From: Macrocystis pyrifera
Lineage: Eukaryota; Sar; Phaeophyceae; Laminariales; Laminariaceae
Reading direction: 5' to 3'
Length of the DNA stretch: 64,000 nucleotides
Assembly (NCBI GenBank): GCA_031763025.1
Contig: JASSKH010000030.1
Location: 7,202,130-7,266,129 of the forward strand
Shown: piece by piece, positions 45,359 to 56,219 of the stretch
How the letters are laid out: each line of letters begins with the position of its first letter
Numbering within the stretch: position 1 is the first letter of the stretch
Made by a program: the position numbers and the translations under genes
The notes under the pieces: generated by a model
What the model saw: the letters and a program-made list of their open reading frames with translations, nothing else
Database searches by the model: none
Told to the model about the DNA's origin: nothing

Positions 45359-45835
45359 CTGTGTATTGTTGTTGTTGTAGGGTGGTAATAATAGTAATAG
45401 TCGTTGTGATGAGTCAGAGGCCGATCGCACCCAATTCATTTGCGTTGCTCGCATTTTTTTGTTTTCATCACCACCAACTGCTGTATGCTTTCCAGCTTCT
45501 CGACAAGCCGTGGTCACAGGCGATCTCCCCCCCGGTGCATGCCTTAATTTTTATCGCGCATAAACAAGGTTCAGGATTCCCACTGCAGCAGTTGTGGTCG
45601 TCGATTTTCATCGAACTAATGCCCTGTTGATGATGTTGCTAACTTAAGCTAAAATATTTTTTTATGCAAAAAATAGTCCCCACGTATCTATGTATATGTG
45701 CATGTGCATCCGGTGAGAATAGAACCCACGTAGTAATTGTGACCTTAGGAGGCACGAGGATCATATCACCCACCAAGCTACCGACGCCATAATATGCACT
45801 TGAATACCAGGTAATTTGGCACCTGCTATACCTGT

Positions 45836-45861
45836 GGTACCAGGTACCAGGTACCAGGTAT
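45836..45861. repeat. Tandem TACCAGG repeats
   Basis: Four head-to-tail TACCAGG-type units, part of the TACCWGGTA motif scattered in 43-56 kb. Confidence 0.8.
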
Positions 45862-45939
45862 GCACGAAGCATTTTTGGCCCTTGGCTACTATACTATGTC
45901 GGACAGAACAAGATAAAATACACCTGGCCCGTAAATATC

Positions 45940-46829
<890 letters not shown>

Positions 46830-46925
46830 GTTAAGATTGGGTCGACATGCTGTAGACGTTTCGAACCGTGAACCGGGGGGCTCGAAGACCTACAAAAAAA
46901 GAAGCTCTGGATCCACAGAGAAGAC

Positions 46926-47141
46926 TATTACGGGGGACCATAGTAAATAGGACCAAATATTGTTACTACGGGGGTCCATAGTTAACGGGACCAAATTTTG
47001 TTGGTAAAAATATTTAAATATATAAGTTTTTATGTACACCATAGGTCCTATTAACTATGGACCCCCGTAATAGTCAAAATAGGTAAATAAATAGGTTTTT
47101 ATGAATACCATAGGTCCTATTAACTATGGACCCCCGTAATA
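46926..47141. mobile_element. M1 MITE copy 5 (outer, interrupted)
   Basis: TATTACGGGGGACCATAG ... CTATGGACCCCCGTAATA. The internal ATTGTTA|GTCAAAATAGG is split by copy 6 at 46966-47070. Confidence 0.92.
46966..47070. mobile_element. M1 MITE copy 6 (inner, nested)
   Basis: CTACGGGGGTCCATAGTT ... AACTATGGACCCCCGTAA, bounded on both sides by TA (46964-46965 and 47071-47072). Removing it and one TA restores the interior of the outer copy. Confidence 0.93.
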
Positions 47142-47171
47142 GAAAATCTTCCGAAGAGTTTAGAAAAAAGT

Positions 47172-47262
47172 CGTCCTACGGGGAATCGAGCCCAGGGCGG
47201 GAAATAAAGAGTCTCCATCCACAGCAGTGGTGCTATCGACTACACCCCTACCTGTACTAGCA
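47172..47262 (-). ncRNA. tRNA-like sequence / possible SINE head
   Basis: On the minus strand TGTAGTCGATAGC resembles an A box and, about 55 bases later, GGGCTCGATTCCCC resembles a B box. A regular cloverleaf could not be drawn by eye, so it may be a tRNA relic or tRNA-derived repeat. Confidence 0.25.
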
Positions 47263-47363
47263 CGAAGCACCTACCTTACGGTTAGGGTTATAGAGTCATG
47301 GTATAATATATCCACATATATATCCTGGATATATTATACCAAGTACCGGTAATGTACTCGTAG

Positions 47364-47472
47364 TATTACGGGGGTCCATAGTTAACGGGACCAAATTTTG
47401 TTTGTAAAAATACGTAAATATATAGGTTTTTATGTGTACCATAGGTCCTATTAACTATGGACTCCCGTAATA
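47364..47472. mobile_element. M1 MITE copy 7
   Basis: TATTACGGGGGTCCATAGTT ... ACTATGGACTCCCGTAATA, close to full length. Confidence 0.92.
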
Positions 47473-47701
47473 GTAATTTATTTTTTGATACTGTACGACA
47501 ATGTTTCGCACGACGTTCTGCGAAAAAAAAAGCAGCGGCAGGAGGAGAGGAGAAATATATACCTGGTATGCATCATCCATCGGTAGATCCCTATATATCG
47601 GAGGGCAGTCCGTACGCCGTTGACGGGGTTGTTTCTTCTACTCTCCCCGCGTTCGTAATATACGATACTTGGTATGGCACTCAACATCTTTCTTGTCTTA
47701 G

Positions 47702-47812
47702 CTCCAACGTTATTGTATGTACCGGATCGTAGAAGACAGGGGGGCACTTTCTCCAAGGTCACTGCTGCTGCTGTGTCTTACCACGTTTTTACCACACCGC
47801 GGCCGTCAGATG
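47702..47812 (+). CDS. Possible exon, copy 1 of duplication
   Basis: The acceptor tctttcttgtcttag|C and the donor AGATG|gtaagt are both strong. The exon is 111 bp and open in two frames (one with TFSKVTAAAVSYHVF, one with YRIVEDRGALSPRS). No family recognised. It may belong to the gene starting at 44187. Confidence 0.3.
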
Positions 47813-48045
47813 GTAAGTGTTGTCATGTTTTAATTATTATTCCAGTCGCTGTCTGACAAAATGTGAAGCGCTTATACATATTCCAATTATCATACTATTA
47901 TATACCATCCACATTTTATTACCGTATTATTGTTCTAAATATCGGAGGGCAGTCCGTACGCCGTTGACGGGGTTGTTTCTTCTACTCTCCCCGCGTTCGT
48001 AATATACGATACTTGGTATGGCACTCAACATCTTTCTTGTCTTAG

Positions 48046-48156
48046 CTCCAACGTTATTGTATGTACCGGATCGTAGAAGACAGGGGGGCACTTTCTCCAA
48101 GGTCACTGCTGCTGCTGTGTCTTACCACGTTTTTACCACACCGCGGCCGTCAGATG
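48046..48156 (+). CDS. Possible exon, copy 2 of duplication
   Basis: Identical to 47702-47812 with the same splice signals. At 111 bp (a multiple of three) its inclusion would not shift the frame. Confidence 0.3.
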
Positions 48157-48289
48157 GTAAGTGTTGTCATGTTTTAATTATTATTCCAGTCGCTGTCTGA
48201 CAAAATGTGAAGCGCTTATACATATTCCAATTATCATACTATTATATACCATCCACATTTTATTACCGTATTATTGTTCTAACTGACAG

Positions 48290-48493
48290 CAGTGTGATGA
48301 CGTTGTTTTCGTCGTCTCCCGTGGCCCGGAAAAAAACTATATTTCTGAGCACGACGTCGAAGGAGATGCTCCGATCCAAACCCTATCTCCTCTGTTTTTT
48401 GAGGCATTCGTATCTACACTAGTCCTGGTACTGCTTCTTCTGTATCTTCATACATATACCCTTTGGTATTACGGGGGAGGCCATAGTAAATAG
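48290..48493 (+). CDS. Possible last exon with C-terminal membrane segment
   Basis: After a TGA at 48284 and an AG at 48288-48289 an open frame encodes CDDVVFVVSRGPEKNYISEH. A hydrophobic stretch follows (FFEAFVSTLVLVLLLLYL), and the frame stops at TAG 48491-48493. The last about nine codons and the stop come from an M1 MITE (from 48467). A phase-0 start fits the exon at 48046-48156 in one frame. Function unknown. Confidence 0.3.
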   Translation, partial: QCDDVVFVVSRGPEKNYISEHDVEGDAPIQTLSPLFFEAFVSTLVLVLLLLYLHTYTLWYYGGGHSK

Positions 48494-48579
48494 GACCAAA
48501 TATTGTTGATAAAGTATGTAAATGTATAGGTTTTTTGTGTACCATATGTCCTATTTACTATTATGGTCCCCCGTAAATA
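48467..48579. mobile_element. M1 MITE copy 8
   Basis: TATTACGGGGGAGGCCATAG ... TATGGTCCCCCGTAAATA. Confidence 0.88.
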
Positions 48580-49728
48580 GGAAGTGTGTAAATTCGTAGT
48601 CTAATACCCACTCGCATGATAACATCTGTCAGGCACATCCGACTTCATTAGATACACTATTTATGCTATATATGATGTCAGACTATACCGTGGCTACTAC
48701 GCGTATTGATATTATTATACACATTCACAGAGCTCCACTACTATTAATAGTAACTGCTGTATCTGTCGCATGTAAAAAGAAAGTAAGTAATCTCTCCAAG
48801 GCAAAAAAAGAAGGAGAAAAAAGAGCACTACCAAATACAACTAACTGCTGTACAGATGGTATAATACGTATTCATTCATAGGTTTGCTGTACCAAGGTAT
48901 ACATATATATATATCGTACACGAGGCGCAAATAAATCTATTAATAATACTGCTGCTGCTTCTTCAGTAACTTTTAGTCTGTAGATCCATGTCACATATTT
49001 AGCCGCACATTGGTTGTTGGCCTTTCCAGCACAAGCCGTCAGTGGTGCAGGTACGTGGCGAATAAGCCACGGCAACGAGCCATTCTCACCATGTCCCTGG
49101 CCGCTAGTTTAAATTGAGAGTCCGCGCGAAGGGGTGTTGTGGTGCCCAGACTCCCTTCACAACAAGGTGCTCGCTCGCTGTCTTCCATGCTGCATGACGA
49201 TTGCACTTGCAACGAGTTTTTGGTAGTAGTGTAGCACAGCAAGCAGTTCAAATGCGCTGCTGGCCGAGTGCTGGCTGCTCGTAAATTAAACCAGGTCACC
49301 GAAGCATTATTGATTGAGGTCGGGCCATCAAATAACTACAGCCACCAACCATGTCAAACAGCGCTGAGCGAGGAGGCCCACGACTACCTAACGACTGTGC
49401 TGTACGGTTCTATTTGGAAACTTTTTGAACTACTCGCACGGCGGCGGCAGTCGCTGCTTGCTGTCGAAGTTGTTGTTGCCAACACAACAACGTCAATGGA
49501 TGAATGAATGTCACGCACCTCTCTCTCAATTTGGAAACCAGGAGACAGCACTTTCACCCCTGACAGACAGCAAGTTTGCCTTGACATGACATGCCTTGAC
49601 TGACACCAAACTACTAGGTTTTAGACTGGAGCACTCCGCCCTACACCCTTGTCAGCGCACGTTTTGCGTGGTTTGACATGTTTTATGTCTCCTGACATCT
49701 TTGCTCTCTGCCCTCGCGGCATGTTTAC
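48580..49728. other. No recognised gene
   Basis: ORFs of 60-86 codons on both strands (for example 49268-49507 plus) match nothing I know. Confidence 0.4.
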
Positions 49729-49856
49729 AATTACGGGAGACCATAGTAAACAGGACCAAATAATGTTTGTAAAATAGTAAAAAACAGGGAAGTATATACC
49801 TGGTAGTTTTTTTAAATTTACACCATAGGTCCTATTAACTATGGACCCCCGTAATA
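49729..49856. mobile_element. M1 MITE copy 9
   Basis: TTACGGGAGACCATAGTA ... ACTATGGACCCCCGTAATA. It is about 20 bp longer than the others because of a GTATATACCTGGTAG-containing insertion. Confidence 0.85.
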
Positions 49857-49974
49857 CCTGGGATGTACGTACCTGGTATACATGGGTGCACGGTAGTGCA
49901 AACATTTTTGCCGAGCATGGCCAAAAAGAAAACTGCGCTTCCGCCGCATGCTTAAAATTCACCTACCTCGTCCA

Positions 49975-50057
49975 CTCTGGGCGTATCTGGGCGTAAATCT
50001 AAGGACTGCTTGATCTTCATGTTTATCTATGAAGGATCCTTGTATTTCCGCCTAGAG
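49975..50057. mobile_element. M3 foldback element
   Basis: CTCTGGGCG ... AAGGACTGCTTGATC at the left pairs imperfectly with GATCCTTGTATTTCCGCCTAGAG at the right. Confidence 0.65.
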
Positions 50058-51024
50058 GGGGGGTATTTGGTTTACAAAACAGTGTCCACTACTCTGTATC
50101 CAAACATAAGGAACTTTAGCATATAAATATTGAATACAAACGTTCCATATATTTGGGGACACAGTGGTAGGCTAGTACTTTGTGGTATTTTTTTGGTCTC
50201 TTCTCGGGGGAACAGCACACACCTTTTCATTTCGGTATAATATGTTGCAGCTAACGGTACTCTCCAGACCCCTGCGAGTAGCACACACCCGCCGCTCACA
50301 CGGGGGGCGCACGCACGCGTTTGCTGCACATCTTACGAAGTAGACATTTTATTGTATATATACGGTCAAATAAGGGCCGCTCGTTGCTATTAGTATCGGA
50401 GAGTATTTTTTCCAAGTTTCCGCATTTTTTTTGGGGGAAACTTGTGAAATTTGTATCAAGATACGGAGGCGTCCCGCCACAATTTGTGAAATGTAACGGG
50501 GAAAATATCGGGAAATATACATTTTACACATCTGGAAAAATCAAGTAAATCAGGAAAATCTGAAAATTGGACAACATGCATGAAAAAAAAAAACTGGAAA
50601 TTCGGGGAAAAAAAAAATCTCCGACATCATCGGCCCGGAAACAGTATATTTTGGACTGGAATGAAGCGTGGGTCAGCGGCTACGAAAAACAGGAGGTTAA
50701 TTGCCGGTTACTGTGGGGTAGGAAGTCTAGCTCAGTATTGCACGCAAACCCAAGCTGCGTATCTACATGTGGTTGGCCGCGCAGCTTTTCGCTTTGCACT
50801 ATATTCTAGCAGACGAGTAATATATTCTGCATTTGATTCGAGAGTTATATAATGTGAGAAGAGCAACGACCTATATGGTAATATGCATCCGCCCCTTACT
50901 GGCGTCCTTTTTTTGAAATTGTCTCGTTGACATGCCCAACTTTTACCAGGTACCCCAAGAACATACCTGGTACTCCATCCCCCCCCCCCCCAATATATGG
51001 AAGCTACGCTATATGAACGCCCAA

Positions 51025-51143
51025 CTGTTGGGGGTGTTTCTGTTAGGAGTCGCAACGAACGGTGCTGCGTCTCGGTAGGGTGCGTGGTCGGTGGTCAAAT
51101 GACTAGGGCAAGGAACAAATGAGTACCCCCCCCCCCCCCCCTC
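51025..51143 (+). repeat. Q-family repeat, copy 3, C tracts at both ends
   Basis: Preceded by a run of 14 C ending near 50990 and followed by a run of about 17 C ending at 51142. The core GGTGTTTCTGTTAGGAGTCG and GTGGTCAAATGACTAGGGC ends AAATGAGTACC. Confidence 0.78.
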
Positions 51144-51144
51144 G

Positions 51145-51228
51145 CTGATCGGTGAAAACCCGACATGCTCCGTCCTGGCATCGTGGGGATGCGAGGGTCT
51201 ACGGTCATACGACCAATATCGAGTACCC
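51145..51228 (+). repeat. P-family repeat, copy 7 (3' end only)
   Basis: CGGTGAAAACCCGACATGCT to ATATCGAGTACCCAGCCCCC, joined directly to the C tract of Q copy 3. Confidence 0.75.
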
Positions 51229-51329
51229 AGCCCCCCGCCTCCCCACATCGGGGGTTTCAACTATTAATAGCCTATTCTAGGTGGAACATCTCTGCTGACT
51301 CCGTCACAGGGTCCACCACATTATTTCCT

Positions 51330-52640
51330 GCATTTGCTTCCATGGAAGTTTTGTCGTACTTCCACGGAGTTATTGTAGTTGAAGTTTTCTTCCTCCGTAG
51401 AAGCTTAAATTTTACTTTTCACGGGTTTAAACAAAACTCCCATGAAAGTCAATTTTACTCCCACCGAATATTTTTTTACTTCCATGGGAGGAAGTAAACG
51501 CTATACTTCCGTGCAAGTACGTGGGAACTCCCACTGCGTTGGTGAAAGTGGAACTTTCCACCAACTTCCACCAACCGATTCGGAAGCTTCCACGACCACG
51601 TTCGGTGGAAGCTGCCAATAATAATAGCTTTCACAAATTCCCACCGATTTCCACTATACATACTACTTTTTTCCGCCAGCTTCCATAGGCTTCATCACCT
51701 TCATGGAAAAAAGTAGATGCAGAAGAAACGTTTTTTTTTTTGTACGGACGTAGTTTACTTTCCTCGTAAGATTGAAGTGTTTTTACTTTCATGGAAGCGA
51801 AATACGTTCACTTCCATGAAGTAGACTTCATTCACTTCCATGGAATATGTTTTGCTTCGATGGAAGCGTGTTTACTTTTCCTTGTCTCCTGGGATCAGGG
51901 TGACTGGTGTGCCTCCGGCACACATTTCTACAACTTGTGGGTGGGAGCAGGGTGCAGAATGGGAAGGGCCCACTTGCGGGGTCAAGGTACCAAGCGGGAG
52001 CAGGGCAGTAGTGGAAATTGGTGAAATATCCCACGGAAGCAGATTTTTTGGAAGCTTACACATCTTTCAGAGAAATAATTTCAACATTTATCGAAGTACA
52101 TTAATTAGCTGCTATTTTTTAACAAGGATTTTGATGATAGCTTCCATGGAATTTAATATTTACTTCCTCCATGGAAGCAAAGATGGGGAATGACGTCTCC
52201 CGGTACGCGCCGTCACCACGTCACGTTGGTCACGTCACCGGTTTTAGCTGTCACGATCCCGCAAACCCCTATCCCCCCCAAAAAAAAAGTCTCCATATAT
52301 CTCTGGAAACCCATTGGGAAATAAAAAAATTATCAGTACTTGCATATCGTTTTTCGTCTCATTAAGCTCCCCACGTACGCTTGGCAACGGACAAAAAAAC
52401 AATGGTAAAAAACACACAGCACATCAACACGACGTAAAAAAATCGTAGCATCCGCTTTTGATTTGTATTGTAGGGCGTTAGTGAAAAAACAGGGACGTTT
52501 CGTGCGTGTCCCCGGATTTACCCGTCACTTGCCGCCACGTCACGTGATTGTCCATTTGGGGTCGTCACCAGCCGCATTGCCGTCACTCCTCCCATTTGCA
52601 TGAAAGTAGATATCCACCGGAAGTACATCTAACTTCCATG
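51330..52640. repeat. Cluster of TTCCATGGAA palindromes
   Basis: More than ten copies of CTTCCATGGAAG or one-base variants lie at irregular spacing, for example near 51340, 51482, 51835, 52141 and 52172. No gene is seen; small ORFs in the region are not recognisable. Confidence 0.75.
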
Positions 52641-52873
52641 GACGTTTCTCGTGGTTCTGATGACCAACCAGCCTTCAAAATGTGAAGCAAAATAGTAGAA
52701 AACACTGATTGTATGCGGGAGCCAGAGCGACCTGTCAGGCTGAAATAAATGAATCCACCCGCCACCGTCCGTCTCCTCGCTCCTCATACACACTTACTTG
52801 TTTTGTGTGAGAACATACCTGGTGTATGTACATAGATTTGGGTGTGTGTACCCGGTATTGTTTTTTTACCCTT

Positions 52874-52952
52874 CCTTTTAGAACTGCAATCCCATTTTGG
52901 GGACAAAGTACTTAGAATTTGACTGGATTGTTTCCAAAACGGGACTGCAATT
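52874..52952. mobile_element. M2 foldback element
   Basis: CCTTTTAGAACTGCAATCCC at the left is opposite CCAAAACGGGACTGCAATTC at the right. Related to 63195-63282. Confidence 0.65.
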
Positions 52953-53441
52953 CCCCGCCCAGCGTTGTTCTCGTACCACTTTTAAAAAAGGAACCATAAC
53001 TATAAATCAATCCGATAAAGTAAGATCATACCCATATCAATGTTCAACCCTGTACCAGGTACATCTCCAATAATAATGCGTTACCCCGCTTTCCGATGTA
53101 CTGCTTTCGGGATGGAAAGCCGTTCTTAAATAGGAGATATTTAAAGCTACTCGCACGTCATTCACGTGCATAGACAACATTAGATAGCAATAACAGTAGC
53201 AGACAAGAGAGAGACAGAGAGGAGGCGGTTTCCTCTGGTGCATAAAGATAGTCTTCTTCAGGCACACGCGCGCCTCGGAAGCTTGATGCGGGTGTCGTCC
53301 AGTAATGCTACACTGTATATCATTGAAACGGTGACCTCAACACGCCGCCCCCCGAGGACGACCCATGTTCTCCTCTCGATACGCATTTATCTCCCAGGCA
53401 GATTATTATTGTATCATCGCACAGCGCACGCAAGGAGGTGA

Positions 53442-53444
<3 letters not shown>

Positions 53445-53485
<41 letters not shown>
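53445..53485. repeat. Poly-G tract (G41)
   Basis: Uninterrupted G run abutting the 3' end of a minus-strand Q repeat. Confidence 0.95.
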
Positions 53486-53486
<1 letters not shown>

Positions 53487-53560
53487 GCTCGTTTGTTGCC
53501 TGCTTTTGTCATTTGACCATTGACAGCGCCTCCCTTTCGAGAGGGGACGGGACGGGGGGG
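53486..53560 (-). repeat. Q-family repeat, copy 4
   Basis: TGCTCGTTTGTTGCCTGC and GTCATTTGACCATTGAC are the reverse complement of the Q 3' half. The element has G41 on one side and a G run at 53552-53559 on the other. Confidence 0.75.
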
Positions 53561-54230
53561 GTGACCCGCAAGTCGTTCATTCTAATGCCAACGCCGACGA
53601 CTTTGCGCACCCCTTCTCCGCTTGCCTGCGAACTACACAACTGTATGAAGTATCGTATCGAAAGTATCGGTACATGCTTTGTCCTTCATCTCCTTGCATC
53701 TCCGTACTTGTCACCTTGTACATTATAGACTAAAGAAGCCGATACCGGAAATAAACTTGGACTTATTGAGTATCGAAATCGTATGGATAGGATTATTATT
53801 TTTGTCGATAACATATCTATTGGGATTTTTCGTTTGTTCGTCGATGTTAACATTGATATTATTTTTCGTTGATCGACATGTGGCGTGTCAATCGTTCTTT
53901 TATTGTATCGATATCGTATCGATTTGATTATTCGTTTGTCGATATCGTATCGATTTCGATTCTCGTTCGATGTCCACCACAAGTACGCGTACTACAAAAG
54001 TAAAAACTACTGCGAATACCAACTGAGTTATCCTGACGGCTATACATATTCACATTCCTTGATGGGGGAGGGGGGGGCGCAGCGCCCCTGCCAACCAAGC
54101 ATGTGCCCATCCAGGGCTTCCTACCGGCAACACTCAGGTGGTTGGACAACAGGAAACATGCGTTCAAAAACAACAAATCCCATCATACCACACGTGGCCC
54201 GATAAATTGGCAAGTTCTTTCTACATATTG

Positions 54231-54232
<2 letters not shown>
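53561..54232. other. AT-rich stretch with TATCGAT-type motifs
   Basis: Repeated ATCGATATCG / TATCGTATCGAT motifs between 53760 and 53970. No gene recognised. Confidence 0.45.

Positions 54233-54305
<73 letters not shown>
54233..54305. repeat. Poly-C tract (C73)
   Basis: 73 consecutive C, the longest homopolymer in the window. The true length may differ because such runs are hard to sequence. Confidence 0.95.
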
Positions 54306-54306
<1 letters not shown>

Positions 54307-55563
54307 ACTACTGTCATTCCAATTATTAATATTAATCGTACTTTGTCCCCAAAAACGTGAGACCAGTTATTATGCTATTATCTGTGGCGTGCGGGCAACG
54401 GAGGCAGGTTGATAAAACAGGTGGTACAAGTTAACTTTGATGCAGTTTCGCCACCACGCAGATAGCCCGACGCCCTGCACTTCGCGTTTTTAGTATCCCG
54501 TTGTATTTTCCATGGGTCCACCCCCCCTCACCGCACGCGGTCGCACACCTCAAAACAAGTTGGCCCTAGAAAGCTCTTCCACTGGTACATCACCAGTTCC
54601 TTTTCTCCTTAGCACCCAGAGCTTGAAAACCTAGATACTTTATATTGCTGTAGATACTTGGTGCCATACATATTACATTGCAGGACTGTGTACACATACT
54701 TAATATGGGTATGTCTCGTGTGGGTGCCAGGTATTTGACCAAAGCTAATAGCAAAGGAATGTGTCACATACGTCGAGTCGAACCAAGGGTCACCCCCTCG
54801 CTCGTCATAAAACTCGTCGTTCAGTGAAATCAGACGCAGAACACAGGTTTTCAAACGAGAAATGTTGTTGCACTCTTGCAACACATCGAACGGATCACCG
54901 ATCTCCCAAGATAAACGATTCTACTCCTACTGCTGTCGACCTTTCATGGGATATATATTTTCCCGATCTGTATGATGTGTATGGTCTAGCTCATGTTGCC
55001 GGGTAGAAGCCGTATAATCTGCATGATGGTCTCTTTGTTATATGCAATACACGTTTCTTGGGTTGGATCTGTACTAATAATACTACAGTAGTATATAGGT
55101 CGTACACAGCGTATGATGACGGCAGATCAGGATCTAAATGATTTATCTGTACATAGATAGATATATCGTGATCTGTCCGACGGGTAAATGTTGTATCTGA
55201 AACTTGTCTTGCGAGGCGTTCTACGATGATACTATTAATAGAGGTTCAACCCTAAATTCTCTTATGGCCCCTCAATTAAGGAGCTGCATGCCTCACCCAA
55301 AAAGTGATTTCAGAAATCAAATTGCAGCAAGATGAATAATCCCATGGCCCAAGTATACAAAAATGTCATTTTTCGAAACAAGATTAGCATTCCGACGATG
55401 TTGGGTTAAAAAAAGCCCCGTCATTCAGAAAAACATCTTACAACAGCGGAAACATGCTATTAATACCTCTATCGTAGAACGCGTATTGCGTCGTACTACA
55501 AACAGTGCTTCAGGTACAAACAGTACCGTGTAAAATCACATACCAGGTACCAGGTACTATTCA
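54306..55563. other. No recognised gene
   Basis: No domain or repeat identified beyond TACCWGGTA-type motifs near 55545. Confidence 0.4.
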
Positions 55564-55675
55564 TATTACGGAAGTAGGCCATAGTTAATAGGACCTACGG
55601 TGCACACAAAAACCTACATATATACCTATTTTCACGAACAATGTTTGGTCCTGTTTACTATGGTCCCCCGTAATA
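55564..55675. mobile_element. M1 MITE copy 10
   Basis: TATTACGGAAGTAGGCCATAG ends opposite ACTATGGTCCCCCGTAATA; orientation reversed relative to copy 2. Confidence 0.88.
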
Positions 55676-55712
55676 GCTACCGGTGTATTCGTATTTTCTT
55701 GTGCAACTTCTC

Positions 55713-56219
55713 TTATATGTGTCCATGTAGGACGACGCAGGCCGTGATACGTGTATTTTGCGTACCAGGTATTAAATAATTTACCTGTACAAACTTATGC
55801 GTCCACGCGCGCAGCACGAATACTTGCTTATAGTTGAGAATTACATATATTGTGCCAGGACTTGTATGGTATGTGTGAACCAGGTATGTGGTACAATTAC
55901 ACTGCGTGCCTGCACGAGCAGTCGACGTGTGCTGCGCAGTCACGGACATTTTATCCCGAGAAAAACACATCTTGTTCGATCGTTTCCCGAAGCCGATTGG
56001 CAGCAAACTGCCTACTGAACCATCATCGCGGCTTTTTCTCTCGGTAGTATTGCTACCTACCACCGCGGCCTCGACACATTGCCGGTTGGTCACGCAGTGA
56101 CATCCGCCGTTACATACATAAACGTTGATTTTTCGAGTCTTGAGAAAACCCTTCCGGCGTCTTCTCTTCGCGCCACGATTACCGTAGTTCCTATTGAGCG
56201 CCGATTCCATCAGCCGCAT
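55713..56219 (-). other. 168-codon ORF, unrecognised
   Basis: The longest simple-sequence-free ORF in the last 15 kb. It begins MRLMESALNRNY and has a basic stretch (RGAKRRRRKGF) and a Cys cluster (YVCNGGCHCVTNRQC). It is overlapped by open plus-strand frames and lies next to a dispersed repeat, so it may be non-coding. Confidence 0.2.

Larger units (their letters stand above)
47595..48282 (+). repeat. 344-bp tandem duplication (two near-identical copies)
   Basis: 47595-47938 is repeated as 47939-48282 with no difference noticed by eye apart from the junctions. Each copy carries a possible exon with good splice signals. Confidence 0.95.
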
